From: Pseudomonas folii
GTDB taxonomy: Bacteria; Pseudomonadota; Gammaproteobacteria; Pseudomonadales; Pseudomonadaceae
Direction: 5' to 3'
Length of the DNA: 46,398 nt
Assembly (NCBI RefSeq): GCF_014357575.1
Contig: NZ_JACONW010000030.1
Span: 1 to 46,398 of the forward strand
Below, piece by piece: positions 6,372-16,178 of this stretch (position 1 is its first letter; every line of letters starts with the position of its first letter). Below the pieces are notes generated by a model. The model searched no databases. It saw only the letters and a program-made list of their open reading frames with translations, and was not told the origin of the DNA. The position numbers and the translations under genes are program-made.

Positions 6372-8669
6372 TCAGAAGTCGTAACGCACATTCGCGGTGA
6401 AGGTGTCGGCGTCGAAGCCACTGCTGGTCAGGTAGTTGTACGTCCCGCCCACGCTCCACGCACCCACGCGGTAGTTCGCGCCCAGTCCCAGCTCGTAGCT
6501 GTCGCGGGCCGGTGTTGCGCCGGTGGTGGTGAACGGCGTACCGCCGAGCACGAAGGTGGAGGTGGTGCCGGCCTTGTCGCCGATGAAGTCGTGCCAGGCC
6601 ATCAGCTTGGCTTCCGGCTCCAGGCTGCCCACGCCTACGTCGAAAGCGGCTGCCAGGCGGGCACCCAGCCCCATCTCGCCGATTTCATAGCGCTGGCTGC
6701 CAACGTTGAGAGCGGCAGAGCTGCCTTTTTCACGGTACGAGTCAATCGATACGTTGGCGTAGCGCGCACCGACCTGCGGTTCCACCACCCACTGCTTGTC
6801 GAGCTGGAACGTGTAGCCTGCCAGTGCATTAACGCCGAAGATCTCACTGTCGTAGTCGGCCTTGGCGCGAGTGCCCGCGATGTAGCGCTTGGACTCGTTG
6901 TCGTTCCAGCCATACATCAGGGAGGTGTCGACGAAGAAGTTGTCACGTGCCCAGTTGCCGTACAGGGTCAGTGCATGGCCGGTGACATCGGTTTTGCTAC
7001 CCAGGTCGGATTTGACGTCGCTGGTCAGGTAGCTGTAAGCCAGGCCCACGGTGGTATCGGCATTGAGTTTGCCATCGGCGCCCACGGCGATGCCGTTGGT
7101 GTTGGCGTCGTAGCCGTCGATACCGTGGCGGCTATCCTGGTTGGCGTCGCTGGACAGCGCCTGTAGCCATACGCCTTGATTGGCCAGGACGTCACCCGAG
7201 GACAGACCGTTACGTGCTTTGCTGGCGCGGCGATTCACGGCACTGCTGACCAGATTCTGGCTGTTGGTGGCGGCGTTGATCGCTCCACGGCTGACGTCCG
7301 GGGTCAGGGTTTCGGCAAGTTTCGCCAGTTCTTCGCTGGTGGCGGCGTTGGCGAAACGCTGGAATACCGGGTCGCTTTCGTCCAGCTGGCCCATGACTGT
7401 GTTCTTGAACGGCTTGATGGCGTTCACTGCATTGCGCGAGCCGTGGGCACCGAGCAGGTCTTCTGTGATCGTCTCATCGCTGCGGGTGGCTACCAGTGCT
7501 TTTACGTCCTGGCCTTCAATGCCGAAGTTCTTCACTTCAAGCAATGCCGAGGAGGAAACCACGGACAGGTTTTGCGGCTCTTCCCAGGTGCCAGAGTTGA
7601 TGAGGGTGTAGCGGGTGCCCTGAGCCGAGGTGCGGAAGTCGTCCGAGCGGGCCTGCAGTTCGACCTGGCTACCTGGAGAGAAGTAGGTATTGCCAGTGAC
7701 TTTCAGGATTGGCGTATTAGGCTGTGTGTCGTTGTCCAGCAGCAGGCGCAGGCGAGCAGTGTCGCTGTCCATGTCGAGGTCGCCGACGATCGTGGTCTGC
7801 GGGCGAAGCAGCGTCAGGCGGCCACCGTCGATATCGACAAAACCGGAACGGATGGTCGAGCCATCGAACATCGCGTCGCCTTGCACCAGCACACCGCTCA
7901 ACCCCAGTAGGTCACCCTTGACCTGGCCACCTTGCCAGTAGAAATATGAAGGGGAGGCATTGTCGTCCGCCAGAATTGCTGCGGTGCCGCCTTCGATCAG
8001 GCCGCCTGTCTGTCTGATGGAGAAGATGTCGAAACCGCCGGAGGTGTCGAGGCTGACAAAGTGGATACCCACGCCGTCGGCGGAGATAGTCCCGCTGTTG
8101 TTGATGTCGCTCTTGAAAGGGGCGCCTGACATAACGCCTGTAAAGCGAGCTTTTTCGATCTCGATACCTGCAGAATCGATGCCGCGAGCGGTGATAGTCC
8201 CCGAGTTGTTGATGCTCGCCTGGGTTGACGTGATCATCATGCCATTGGCATTTTCGCCCGTTACGGTGATGTTGCCGGTGTTGTTCACTTCACCCGCGAT
8301 GGTCGCAAGGTAAAGGTCCAGCCCCGAGGTACCGTTGCCGGTTACCGTAATATCGCCCTGGTTGACCAGGTCACCAGCGACGGTGGAATCGAGGGTCAGG
8401 GAGATACCGGCCGGGAAGTCGGTGGAGTTCGCAGCCGTCCGGTTAATCTTGCCCAGGTTGACCAGGCTGCCTTCCAGGGTCACGTCATTCAGATCTACAC
8501 CTGCGTTTTGCGACGTCCCGGTTAAGGTGGCGTTATTGAAGACATCGCCGGAGCTGCGGTATGTCCCGGTGCTCAGGTCGTAGTTGAAGTCGGGTGCAGG
8601 TGCTGCATGGGCAGTGGCAGACGCGACGGAGAGAGCCAGCAACGAGCGGCGCAGGTGGGAAATGTTCAA
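6372..8669 (-). CDS. Type Va autotransporter, beta-helix passenger
   Basis: Outer-membrane autotransporter of 765 aa from the chosen start. The signal peptide is residues 1-22 (NISHLRRSLLALSVASATAHA), followed by a passenger of about 470 residues rich in short Asn/Gly/Thr turns (NNTGNITVTG, INNSGTITARG, INNSGTISADG), as in right-handed beta-helices. From about residue 497 (GVWLQALSSDANQ) to the end is a 269-aa barrel closing with VRYDF. I chose TTG at 8669 because AAGGAT lies 6 bases before it and it puts the signal peptide at the very N-terminus; an upstream in-frame TTG at 8768 would add 33 residues. No protease triad or RGD motif is obvious, so an adhesin-like role is only inferred. Confidence 0.88.
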   Translation of the reverse strand: MNISHLRRSLLALSVASATAHAAPAPDFNYDLSTGTYRSSGDVFNNATLTGTSQNAGVDLNDVTLEGSLVNLGKINRTAANSTDFPAGISLTLDSTVAGDLVNQGDITVTGNGTSGLDLYLATIAGEVNNTGNITVTGENANGMMITSTQASINNSGTITARGIDSAGIEIEKARFTGVMSGAPFKSDINNSGTISADGVGIHFVSLDTSGGFDIFSIRQTGGLIEGGTAAILADDNASPSYFYWQGGQVKGDLLGLSGVLVQGDAMFDGSTIRSGFVDIDGGRLTLLRPQTTIVGDLDMDSDTARLRLLLDNDTQPNTPILKVTGNTYFSPGSQVELQARSDDFRTSAQGTRYTLINSGTWEEPQNLSVVSSSALLEVKNFGIEGQDVKALVATRSDETITEDLLGAHGSRNAVNAIKPFKNTVMGQLDESDPVFQRFANAATSEELAKLAETLTPDVSRGAINAATNSQNLVSSAVNRRASKARNGLSSGDVLANQGVWLQALSSDANQDSRHGIDGYDANTNGIAVGADGKLNADTTVGLAYSYLTSDVKSDLGSKTDVTGHALTLYGNWARDNFFVDTSLMYGWNDNESKRYIAGTRAKADYDSEIFGVNALAGYTFQLDKQWVVEPQVGARYANVSIDSYREKGSSAALNVGSQRYEIGEMGLGARLAAAFDVGVGSLEPEAKLMAWHDFIGDKAGTTSTFVLGGTPFTTTGATPARDSYELGLGANYRVGAWSVGGTYNYLTSSGFDADTFTANVRYDF

Positions 8670-8939
8670 GGCAGTATCCTTACAGGGCAGAAACTGACAG
8701 GGAACAACCGGCGCGTCAGCGTCTGTTTTAGGCATCCCTGCCAGCTTGTCAGTTAAGTGCTGATTCAAGCGGGGGAAAATTTACACATTTGTGTAGGACA
8801 ATTCATCTTCGAATTGCTGAAATAGGTAAAAAAAAGCGCAAAACTGCGACGCGATAGTTATTTTTATCAGTCTTATCGGATTAGTCAGCAGTAAGCGGAA
8901 CTTAATGGCGTTTTCTGTGGTCCGCGCCAAGCCATTCCG
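8670..8939. other. AT-richer leader of the autotransporter gene
   Basis: This 270-base gap lies between the minus-strand hydrolase and the autotransporter. On the minus strand it holds the autotransporter ribosome-binding site (8676-8681) and, around 8780-8880, an A/T-rich stretch with poly-A runs suited to a promoter. I could not assign -35 and -10 boxes with confidence, and see no further gene. Confidence 0.4.
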
Positions 8940-9806
8940 CTAACGTTCGTCCTGAATCTCAGGATTCTCATGTTCCAAAGGTGTTTTCATCCATCCGCCC
9001 CATGTCTTTTCCCATCCCTCATCATGGCTGACTGCTGGTACAGAGATGCATTGGGAAAGGGGCGAGCCAAGCGCCTGTTGATACGCATCTGCCAAACGAC
9101 CAGGAATAATCAGGTCTGCTTCCCCGATCAGATGACGCTGGGGCAAAGAGGCGAGTCGATCACGATAGTCCAGCGGATCCAGTGAGCCCTCCAGTGGCGA
9201 CAGGCCTTGCATGGTCGCCCATAGCCGTGGACTTAGATTGCCAGCAAGGGTTTGCACTTGGGTAACATCATTGCGCTGCGCCGCTAACAAGAGTGCGAGA
9301 GCGGCTCCTCCGGAGTAACCCACGATTTCAAACTCTCGGTTGCCATATCGATGTTTTAACTGATCCAGCGCCTGGCTGAGACGGGTGACCACTTCCTGAG
9401 AAAAACGTCGATGGGTCCAGAGTGCTGATTGACATCCCGCCGCCATGACGAACTGGCAGGGGCGCGCCAGGTAGGCGTTGGGCGTCGGGTCACTAACCGC
9501 AAGCCGTGGCACCAGCAGATTGTGCGGGCTGGGATCCAGGCTGGGCTGAGTGGCCGTTGCCCAGGAGTGGCCGTCGCCTTCCAGATAGACGCGCAGGCGA
9601 ATCGGTATTTCTGCGCTGCGTGGTGCAAGGATGACGAGGGGGAATTGGGAACCTGACAGGACTTCCAATTGGCGGCCGTGCTCTTCCGCGAGTTGCTGCA
9701 ACGCCTCGCGCGGCGATTGGCAGGCGATGAGAAGCGCGCTGACCATTACCATCCAGGCTTTACAGAAACCGGCCAACGGCGATCGACAGGGAAAGTGCCT
9801 TTTCAT
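8940..9806 (-). CDS. Lipoprotein alpha/beta hydrolase
   Basis: A 288-aa predicted lipoprotein. The N-terminus has a basic region, a hydrophobic helix, and a lipobox LIAC with Cys29. The mature part has an alpha/beta-hydrolase fold: a nucleophile elbow GYSGG near residue 165, preceded by FEIVG, an acidic segment after LIGEADLI, and a His in SVPAVSHDEG. These would form a Ser-Asp-His triad. The segment YLEGDGHSW after the first strand is shared with uncharacterised Pseudomonas serine hydrolases. The substrate is unknown; the lipid anchor implies envelope location. No strong ribosome-binding site precedes the ATG at 9806; the ATG at residue 19 would still keep the lipobox. Confidence 0.75.
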   Translation of the reverse strand: MKRHFPCRSPLAGFCKAWMVMVSALLIACQSPREALQQLAEEHGRQLEVLSGSQFPLVILAPRSAEIPIRLRVYLEGDGHSWATATQPSLDPSPHNLLVPRLAVSDPTPNAYLARPCQFVMAAGCQSALWTHRRFSQEVVTRLSQALDQLKHRYGNREFEIVGYSGGAALALLLAAQRNDVTQVQTLAGNLSPRLWATMQGLSPLEGSLDPLDYRDRLASLPQRHLIGEADLIIPGRLADAYQQALGSPLSQCISVPAVSHDEGWEKTWGGWMKTPLEHENPEIQDER

Positions 9807-9870
9807 AAAAAGTTATGCCGCACTTTGGAGGCCGACAAGTTCAGGGTTGAAGTTGGCACAATACTTCCAT

Positions 9871-10521
9871 TCAGTTTTGAACAAGACCCAACCCCTCTGC
9901 ATCAACCACCACCGTCACCCCTTCATAACTCGCCAGCGTTCCGTGCTGCGTGTCCATTTCATGCTCATGCGTCGCCGTAATCACCACCACACTCGCGCCC
10001 GCTGCTTCAGCCGCTGCAATACCTGCAGGCGCATCTTCGAATACCAGGCAGTCTCTTGGATCAACACCCAGTCGTTTAGCCGCAAGCAGGAAGCAGTCCG
10101 GGGCGGGTTTGCCTTGGCTGACGTCTTCGGAAGTGACGATGTTGACCGGCAGTTTCAGGCCGGCGGCTTTCAGGCGGGCTTCGGCCAAAGCGCGTGGGGC
10201 GGAAGTCACGATGGCCCAGCGCTCGGGTGGAAGCGAGGCAAGGAGGCGGGCGGCGTCGGCGACTTCTATGACGCCTTCCACGTCATCGATTTCTGCTTGT
10301 GAAATGGCTTCGGCTTCCCGTTCTGCGTCTACGCCGGGCAGATTCAGGTTGCGGATGGTGTCGATGCAGCGCACGCCGTGGATGGTAGGCAGGAAGGTTT
10401 TGACGTCCAGGCCGTGGCGCTCGGCCCAGTGAGTCCAGACCCGCTCGGCAGCGACGATGGAGTTGAGCAGCGTGCCGTCCATGTCGAACAGGAATGCCGA
10501 GAAGCGTCGGTTGTTGAGCAT
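9871..10521 (-). CDS. HAD-superfamily sugar-phosphate phosphatase
   Basis: A 216-aa cytoplasmic phosphatase of HAD subfamily IA (beta-phosphoglucomutase/YfbT-like). Motif I DMDGTLLNS (nucleophile Asp13, acid Asp15), motif II Ser/Thr in IVTSAPR, motif III Lys in GKPAPD, and motif IV FEDAPAG are intact, with an alpha-helical cap between motifs I and II. Family members dephosphorylate small sugar phosphates such as glycerol-3-phosphate or 2-deoxyglucose-6-phosphate; the exact substrate is not readable. GAGG lies 7 bases before the ATG. It is followed by the lipoprotein hydrolase on the same strand after 64 bases. Confidence 0.88.
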   Translation of the reverse strand: MLNNRRFSAFLFDMDGTLLNSIVAAERVWTHWAERHGLDVKTFLPTIHGVRCIDTIRNLNLPGVDAEREAEAISQAEIDDVEGVIEVADAARLLASLPPERWAIVTSAPRALAEARLKAAGLKLPVNIVTSEDVSQGKPAPDCFLLAAKRLGVDPRDCLVFEDAPAGIAAAEAAGASVVVITATHEHEMDTQHGTLASYEGVTVVVDAEGLGLVQN

Positions 10522-10567
10522 GTGATACCTCTTTGAAGTGGGGGTAGTGTGAAGATGTGCGCGATTT

Positions 10568-10639
10568 TGTAGGAGCTGCCGAAAGCTGCGAAATACGGTG
10601 TGTCAGGAAAAACGCCTTCGCAGCCTTCGGCAGCTCCTA
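10568..10639. repeat. REP palindrome, GCTGCCGAA type
   Basis: GTAGGAGCTGCCGAAAGCTG and the inverted CTTCGCAGCCTTCGGCAGCT lie about 25 bases apart. This is a different REP class from the GCTTGCTCGCGA copies; a second copy of this class is at 37398. Confidence 0.85.
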
Positions 10640-10899
10640 AATAGGCCAACATATTCCGTGACAATTCCGAGTCTGCCCAGCAGTAGCAGGGGGTACGAAC
10701 CTGATTTTTTGCCATCCTTTCGCCATGTAGTAGCGGCAAATTGTCGCAACACGGTTTTGCGCGAGTAAGATACGCACCTTGATTTCACGACCCCGATTTT
10801 TTCGAGGCTGGCCCTGATGCGCTCTTTTGGAGATTCCGGGTTGCCAGTCTCGGTTGTACGGACTGAATACGAGTAGACAAGAAAAGGCGATCACTGAAA
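10640..10899 (+). promoter_or_regulatory. Upstream region of the malic enzyme gene
   Basis: After the REP this 260-base stretch holds no convincing gene. A candidate promoter near 10740-10771 reads TTGTCG, a 19-base gap and TAAGAT, followed by an untranslated leader of over 100 bases. AAGG precedes the malic enzyme ATG. The boxes fit the consensus only loosely. Confidence 0.3.
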
Positions 10900-12588
10900 A
10901 TGACCAAGACTTCGCGACCTTTATATATTTCCTATGCCGGCCCTTCGCTGCTGGAAATGCCGCTGCTGAATAAGGGCAGTGCTTTTACCCCGCAAGAGCG
11001 GGTCGAATTCAATCTGATCGGGCTGCTGCCGCAGAACGTAGAAACCATCGAAGAGCAAGTCACGCGGGTGTACAGCCAGTATCAGCAGTGCGCGAGCGAT
11101 CTGGACAAGCATATTTATCTGCGTTCGATCCAGGACAACAACGAAACGTTGTTTTTCCGCCTGCTTGATTCCCACCTCGATGAAATGCTGCCGATCATCT
11201 ACACGCCGACGGTAGGGCAGGCGTGTCAGGAATTCTCCAAGATCTACCGCACGCACCGCGGTCTGTTCATCTCCTATCCGGATCGCGACCGCATCGACGA
11301 TATTCTGCGCAGCGCTACCAAGGATCGGATCAAGATCATCGTGGTGACGGACAGCGAGCGAATTCTCGGTCTGGGCGATCAGGGCATTGGTGGCATGGGC
11401 ATTCCAATTGGCAAGCTGTCGCTGTACACCGCGTGCGGCGGGGTCAGCCCGGCTTACACGCTGCCTATCGTGCTGGACGTCGGCACCAATAATCAGGAGT
11501 TGCTCGACGACCCGATGTACATGGGGTGGCGCAACAAGCGGGTGACCGGCAAGGAGTACGAAGACTTCATCGCGCTGTTCATCGAAGCCGTTCAGCGTCG
11601 CTGGCCGGACGTGTTGCTGCAGTTCGAAGACTTCGCTCAGACCAACGCCATGCCGTTGCTGGACAAGTACCGCGACGAGCTGTGCTGCTTCAACGACGAC
11701 ATTCAGGGCACCGCATCGGTTGCGGTGGGGACTTTGCTCGCGGCCTGTAAAGCCAAGAACGAAACCCTCGGTCAGCAGCGCGTGGTGTTCCTGGGCGCAG
11801 GTTCGGCCGGTTGCGGGATTGCTGAGCACATCATCGCCGCGATGGTGATTGAAGGCCTGACGGAAGCAGAAGCGCGCAAGCGAGTGATGATGGTTGACCG
11901 CTTCGGCCTGCTGACCGACAGCATGGACAACCTGCTGGACTTCCAGAAGAACCTGGCCCAGAAAGCGGGTGACGTGTCGGGCTGGTCGAGCGGTACGGGT
12001 TATCCGGAACTACTGGATGTAGTGACCAATGGCAAGCCGACTGTGTTGATTGGCGTGTCCGGTCAGCGTGGTCTGTTCACCGAGCAGATCATTCGAGAAA
12101 TGCACAAACACTGCGCCAAGCCGCTGGTTATGCCGCTGTCCAATCCAACGTCGAAAGTTGAAGTCACCCCGCAGGAGGTTCTGACCTGGACCAACGGTGA
12201 TGCGCTGGTGGCAACCGGTAGTCCATTTGCGCCCGTGACTGTGGGCGATCGCACGTTCCACATTGCACAGTGCAACAACTCCTACATCTTCCCGGGCATT
12301 GGTCTGGGCGTGATCGCGGCCAAAGCCACCCGGATCTCCGACAAGATGCTGATGGCTGCTTCCAACGCGCTGGCCGAGTGCTCGCCGATGGTGACGGGCA
12401 AAGGCGACGCGGTATTGCCGCCGCTGAAGGAGATTCAGGACGTCAGCAAGAAGATTGCTCTGGCCGTGGCCAAGCAGGCTCAGGCTGATGGTGTCGCCTT
12501 GGAAACCACTGAAGAGTTTCTGATTGAGGCAATCCAGCGTAACTTCTGGCAGCCGAAATACCGGGCGTACCGTCGCAGCGCGGTTTGA
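10900..12588 (+). CDS. maeA: NAD-dependent malic enzyme
   Basis: A 562-aa cytoplasmic oxidative decarboxylase converting malate to pyruvate and CO2 with NAD+, linking the TCA cycle with pyruvate metabolism. Catalytic Tyr101 lies in YTPTVG, the general-base Lys172 in [12 protein letters not shown], metal-binding acids lie in FEDF (242-245) and FNDDIQGT (264-271), and the nucleotide loop is GAGSAG at 299-304. Length and motifs match SfcA/MaeA (EC 1.1.1.38) rather than the approximately 760-aa fused MaeB. A perfect-stem terminator follows at once, so it is monocistronic at its 3' end. Confidence 0.94.
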   Translation: MTKTSRPLYISYAGPSLLEMPLLNKGSAFTPQERVEFNLIGLLPQNVETIEEQVTRVYSQYQQCASDLDKHIYLRSIQDNNETLFFRLLDSHLDEMLPIIYTPTVGQACQEFSKIYRTHRGLFISYPDRDRIDDILRSATKDRIKIIVVTDSERILGLGDQGIGGMGIPIGKLSLYTACGGVSPAYTLPIVLDVGTNNQELLDDPMYMGWRNKRVTGKEYEDFIALFIEAVQRRWPDVLLQFEDFAQTNAMPLLDKYRDELCCFNDDIQGTASVAVGTLLAACKAKNETLGQQRVVFLGAGSAGCGIAEHIIAAMVIEGLTEAEARKRVMMVDRFGLLTDSMDNLLDFQKNLAQKAGDVSGWSSGTGYPELLDVVTNGKPTVLIGVSGQRGLFTEQIIREMHKHCAKPLVMPLSNPTSKVEVTPQEVLTWTNGDALVATGSPFAPVTVGDRTFHIAQCNNSYIFPGIGLGVIAAKATRISDKMLMAASNALAECSPMVTGKGDAVLPPLKEIQDVSKKIALAVAKQAQADGVALETTEEFLIEAIQRNFWQPKYRAYRRSAV

Positions 12589-12612
12589 TCGCGGGCTGAC
12601 GAATTGAGCTAT

Positions 12613-12646
12613 AGCCGCGACAGGCAAGCCTGTCGCGGCTTTTTTT
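12613..12646 (+). terminator. Intrinsic terminator of malic enzyme gene
   Basis: A perfect inverted repeat AGCCGCGACAGGC (12613-12625) and GCCTGTCGCGGCT (12628-12640), followed by a run of seven T, 25 bases after the malic enzyme stop. Confidence 0.92.
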
Positions 12647-12690
12647 ATGGGTTTAAAATGAAACAGAGTTAACGATCTGAAATGCAATCT

Positions 12691-12778
12691 CTGTGGGAGC
12701 TGGGCTTGGTCTGGGCGGCATGCGGTTAGTCAGAATGACCGCGTTATCGTTAATCGTGGGCAAGCCCAGCTCCCACAG
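12691..12778. repeat. REP doublet, GTGGGAGCTGGGCTT type
   Basis: CTGTGGGAGCTGGGCTTG at 12691 and the inverted CAAGCCCAGCTCCCACAG ending at 12778, with ACCGCGTTATCGTT in the centre. The left flank AAATGCAATCT resembles the GGAATGCAATTC flank of other copies. Confidence 0.85.
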
Positions 12779-12827
12779 GAATCACTGATGCCGTGGGCGA
12801 ACATGGAATCTCCAACAGGTTCGGTGT

Positions 12828-13535
12828 TTGCCGTTAGAAAGCGCTGAGTCATGGGCTCCGCGCGACTATCAGTACCTATATAAAATACAGGAGCATCCGT
12901 TGGAAGGATTCGACAAGGCAGGAGCTGAGCTCATCAGCGCCTTCAACGCCGCCCTGAAAACCCTGCTGCAAACCAAACCTGCGAAACCCTGCACCGGCGA
13001 GCCCCTGTATTTCAAGCCGCTGGATACACCCATAGGCCCCATGCTGGCCATGGCGGAAAAGCGCGGGCTGGTAATGCTTGAATTCCTGGATCGGCCGATC
13101 CTGATGCGTGAAGTCGAAGAACTGCGCAGTCGTTTCGGCTATTTGATCGGTGCGGGTGACCATCCGCATCTGCTGCAGATTGAAGATGAGCTGAAACGCT
13201 ACTTCGAAGGCACGTTGACCCGCTTTGAAGTCCAGCTCCATACGCCCGGTAGTATTTTTCAGAACCAGGTGTGGGAAGCGTTACGTCAGGTGCCTTACGG
13301 GACTACTTGCACGTATGGCGAAATCGCGCTGTTGCTGGGCAAGCCAGGCGGCAGCCGTGCGGTCGGGCTGGCTAATGGCAGCAATCGCATGTCCATCGTT
13401 CTGCCGTGTCATAGAGTCATCGGCGCCGACGGCTCGCTGACCGGTTACGGCGGTGGCAAGCATCGCAAGGAATTCCTGTTGCGTCTGGAGCGCGTAAAAC
13501 TGCCCATCGACGAGCAAGGCCACTTAGCGTTCTGA
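12828..13535 (+). CDS. Methylated-DNA-protein-cysteine methyltransferase
   Basis: O6-alkylguanine-DNA alkyltransferase (Ogt/Ada C-terminal class), which repairs O6-alkylguanine by moving the alkyl group to its own Cys. The acceptor is Cys194 in VLPCHRVIG; the DNA-binding RAVGLANGSNR segment and WEALRQVPYGTTCTYGEIA are the expected helix-turn-helix region. The residue after the family's conserved Asn is Arg (NR) where many members have Pro. It is longer than the approximately 170-aa Ogt, with about 55 extra N-terminal residues but no Ada Zn-binding domain. The start is uncertain: TTG at 12828 is used here; TTG at 12900, with ACAGGAG 6 bases before it, is a strong alternative giving 211 aa. Confidence 0.88.
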   Translation: MPLESAESWAPRDYQYLYKIQEHPLEGFDKAGAELISAFNAALKTLLQTKPAKPCTGEPLYFKPLDTPIGPMLAMAEKRGLVMLEFLDRPILMREVEELRSRFGYLIGAGDHPHLLQIEDELKRYFEGTLTRFEVQLHTPGSIFQNQVWEALRQVPYGTTCTYGEIALLLGKPGGSRAVGLANGSNRMSIVLPCHRVIGADGSLTGYGGGKHRKEFLLRLERVKLPIDEQGHLAF

Positions 13536-13682
13536 AAGTCGCAGCGCTGGCCCGATGAACGGTCACTTTTTGCCTGTATTAGCTACAAATCCAAGATGAA
13601 GATGTTTAACACTTGCAGGACAGATGCGCGGTAATTGCCGAGGGCGATATATACTGCGCGCCATTCTTCAAGGGAGAGCCGT

Positions 13683-14816
13683 GTGGCCATCGATATTCAC
13701 TGGATTCGCGACGACGACAGCCTCGCCCTGCATTGCGCACAGTGGCAGTCATTGCCCTTTGTTGCCCTCGACACCGAGTTCATGCGGGTCGACACTTTCT
13801 ACCCAATCGCGGCTTTGCTGCAGATTGGCGACGGCACCAGCGCGTGGCTCATTGACCCGCTGCTGATCAATGACTGGCGCCCGTTGGCGGCACTGCTGGA
13901 AAACCCTGACGTCATCAAAGTGGTGCATGCCTGCAGCGAAGACCTGGAGGTTTTGCTGCGTCTGACCGGCAGCCTGCCAGCGCCGCTGTTCGATACGCAA
14001 CTGGCGGCTGCTTACCTGAACCTGGGTTTCTCCATGGGCTACTCGCGTCTGGTTCAGGACGTCCTGAACATTGACCTGCCTAAAGGCGAGACCCGTTCGG
14101 ACTGGCTGCAACGTCCGTTGTCCGAAACACAGATCAGCTACGCAGCGGAAGACGCGGTGCATCTGGCCGAGCTTTACAGCCTTCTGCGTCCGCGCCTGTC
14201 TGACGAAAAATACACGTGGCTGCTGGATGATGGTGCCGAACTGGTCGCCAATCTGCGTCGCGATGTCGACCCGAACGAGGTTTATCGCGAGGCCAAGCTG
14301 GCCTGGAAACTGTCCCGCGCTCAGTTGGCAGTCTTGCGTGAGCTGTGTGCCTGGCGTGAGCGTGAGGCCCGTGCCCGTAATGTGCCGCGTAACCGCATCG
14401 TGCGTGAGCATTCGCTGTGGCCGTTAGCCAGGACTCAACCGGACAGCCTGGCTGCGCTGGCAAAGATTGACGACATGCACCCCAAGACCGTGCGTCAGGA
14501 TGGCGAGTATCTGCTCAACCTGATCAAGACGGCTAGCAGCTTGCCGCCTGATCAGTGGCCGCCGGCGCTACCTGAGCCTTTGCCGATCGAAGCCGCGGCC
14601 GTGATCAAGACGCTGCGTGCGGTGGGCCAGGGCTATGCCGAACAACTGGACATGGCGCCAGAGCTGATGTTGCGCAAAAAGACCCTGGAAGCCCTGCTTA
14701 AAAGCGGCTTCCCGAACGGTCCCTATCAATTGCCCGATTCGCTGCGTGGCTGGCGTCGCGAATTGATGGGCCAGGCGCTGCTCGACAGCCTGGCCAACGC
14801 AGGAGAACAGCAGTGA
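13683..14816 (+). CDS. rnd: Ribonuclease D
   Basis: A 3'-to-5' exoribonuclease of the DEDDy family (377 aa; E. coli RNase D is 375 aa) that trims tRNA and other stable RNA precursors. Metal-binding residues: Asp30 and Glu32 in ALDTEF, Asp87 in HACSEDLEV, and the Tyr153/Asp157 pair in [10 protein letters not shown]. One clear HRDC domain follows from about residue 210 ([16 protein letters not shown]), with a second helical domain to the C-terminus. GTG at 13683 is the start, with AAGGGAG 7 bases upstream; a longer in-frame ATG at 13635 lacks a site and covers the likely promoter. It overlaps ycgL by GTGA. Confidence 0.93.
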   Translation: MAIDIHWIRDDDSLALHCAQWQSLPFVALDTEFMRVDTFYPIAALLQIGDGTSAWLIDPLLINDWRPLAALLENPDVIKVVHACSEDLEVLLRLTGSLPAPLFDTQLAAAYLNLGFSMGYSRLVQDVLNIDLPKGETRSDWLQRPLSETQISYAAEDAVHLAELYSLLRPRLSDEKYTWLLDDGAELVANLRRDVDPNEVYREAKLAWKLSRAQLAVLRELCAWREREARARNVPRNRIVREHSLWPLARTQPDSLAALAKIDDMHPKTVRQDGEYLLNLIKTASSLPPDQWPPALPEPLPIEAAAVIKTLRAVGQGYAEQLDMAPELMLRKKTLEALLKSGFPNGPYQLPDSLRGWRRELMGQALLDSLANAGEQQ

Positions 14817-15106
14817 AGCGTATTTGCTCGATTTACCGTAGTACCAAAAGAAATGAGATGTACCTGTACGTGCTCAAGAGCGATGAGCTCAAACGCGTAC
14901 CGCCCGAGTTGATGGTTGCGTTCGGCAAACCGTTTCATGCGTTCGATCTGGTATTGAGTCCAGAGCGTGCGCTGTCTCGCGAAGACATCAATAAGGTATT
15001 GGAGAATCTCGACACCCAGGGTTATCACTTGCAGATGCCGCCAGCGGAGGACGAGTACATCGAACACTTGCCCGAAGAGCTGTTGCGTCGCAATGATCCG
15101 GTCTGA
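14813..15106 (+). CDS. YcgL-domain protein
   Basis: A 97-aa protein of the YcgL family (UPF0745), recognised from [16 protein letters not shown] at the N-terminus and the [20 protein letters not shown] segment. The family is small, cytoplasmic and of undefined biochemistry; in gamma-proteobacteria it is often found beside rnd. The GTG start overlaps the rnd stop (GTGA), so the two are translationally coupled. Confidence 0.9.
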   Translation: MKRICSIYRSTKRNEMYLYVLKSDELKRVPPELMVAFGKPFHAFDLVLSPERALSREDINKVLENLDTQGYHLQMPPAEDEYIEHLPEELLRRNDPV

Positions 15107-15220
15107 GCCAAAGCCAGCACCCGTTAGCCGAAGTTATAAAGATTGATACTGGTGAGAGCGCCAAGTCAGGGCGCATTGCCGGTCATTGGTCGCCTGTATT
15201 GTTTTTAAGGTTTTGAAGCC

Positions 15221-16153
15221 ATGCGCGTTCTGATCGCCGAACACGATTACCCTGTCTACACCCAACTGCTGCGCAAGGCTGCGCCGGAACTGGAAATCCT
15301 CAGCACGGGCGACTCTGCCGAGTTGTCCAGGTTTGCCACTGATTGTCCGGTATGGCTCGGCCAGCCGGACCTGTTGGCCAACCTGCTGCGTCAGGGACAC
15401 AAACCCGCATGGATGCAGTCGACCTGGGCAGGCATTACCCCGCTGCTGGCCGAAGGTCTTACCCGAAATTACCGCTTGACCCGTGCAGTTGGCATATTCG
15501 GCCAGGTGATGGCCGAGTTTGTCCTGACTTACATGCTGGGTCACGAACGTGAAGTGCTGGCGCGCCTGGTCAGCCAGGTCGAACGCAAGTGGGACAACCG
15601 CAGCGGCCAGAGTCTTGCAGGCCGCAAGGCCTTGATCGTCGGCGCAGGTGACATTGGCGTGAGCGTGGCGCAGTTTCTGGTGCCGTTTGGCGTGCAGGTC
15701 TATGGCATCGCGTCCAGCGCCCGCACCCAGACACCTTTCGTTGAAGTCGGCGCGATGGAGGATCTGGATCGGCTGGTAGGGGAGGTGGATTACGTTATTA
15801 ACCTGCTGCCTAACACGCCGCAAACCCATGATCTTTACGATGCGAAGCTATTCGCCAAATTCAAGCCTACGGGTTTGTTCATGAACGTTGGGCGCGGTAC
15901 TTCGGTGGTGGATGCTGATCTGGTGGAGGCCCTCAAGGAAGGGCATCTGGCGGGTGCGGTGATTGACGTTTGCCGTCAGGAGCCGCTGCCGCAGCGCCAT
16001 CCGTTCTGGACCGCCTGGGGGTTGCTGCTGACCGGCCACAGTTCGGCGCCGACTTCACCCGTGGCGATGGTCGGGCTGTTTGTTGAAAATCTCAAAGCCT
16101 ATGAGGCGGGTGAGCTACTGCGCGGGGAAGTGGATTTTTCGCGGGGGTATTGA
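15221..16153 (+). CDS. D-2-hydroxyacid dehydrogenase
   Basis: A 310-aa NAD(P)-dependent D-2-hydroxyacid dehydrogenase, probably reducing glyoxylate or hydroxypyruvate (GhrA-like). The Rossmann motif is VGAGDIG near residues 143-149. The catalytic set appears in order: Arg in NVGRGTSVVD, Glu in DVCRQEPLP, and His in LTGHSSAP. The N-terminal substrate domain is short and has WLGQPDLL. It lies 114 bases after ycgL in the same direction, so a shared transcript with rnd-ycgL is possible. The exact substrate is inferred from family only. Confidence 0.87.
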   Translation: MRVLIAEHDYPVYTQLLRKAAPELEILSTGDSAELSRFATDCPVWLGQPDLLANLLRQGHKPAWMQSTWAGITPLLAEGLTRNYRLTRAVGIFGQVMAEFVLTYMLGHEREVLARLVSQVERKWDNRSGQSLAGRKALIVGAGDIGVSVAQFLVPFGVQVYGIASSARTQTPFVEVGAMEDLDRLVGEVDYVINLLPNTPQTHDLYDAKLFAKFKPTGLFMNVGRGTSVVDADLVEALKEGHLAGAVIDVCRQEPLPQRHPFWTAWGLLLTGHSSAPTSPVAMVGLFVENLKAYEAGELLRGEVDFSRGY

Positions 16154-16178
16154 GTCTGGGTCTATCGTCGCATCTGGG

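Noticed and set aside
6591..7910. Long plus-strand frames opposite the autotransporter gene
   Set aside because: They overlap a gene with signal peptide, beta-helix and barrel; no domains or ribosome-binding sites are seen on the other strand.
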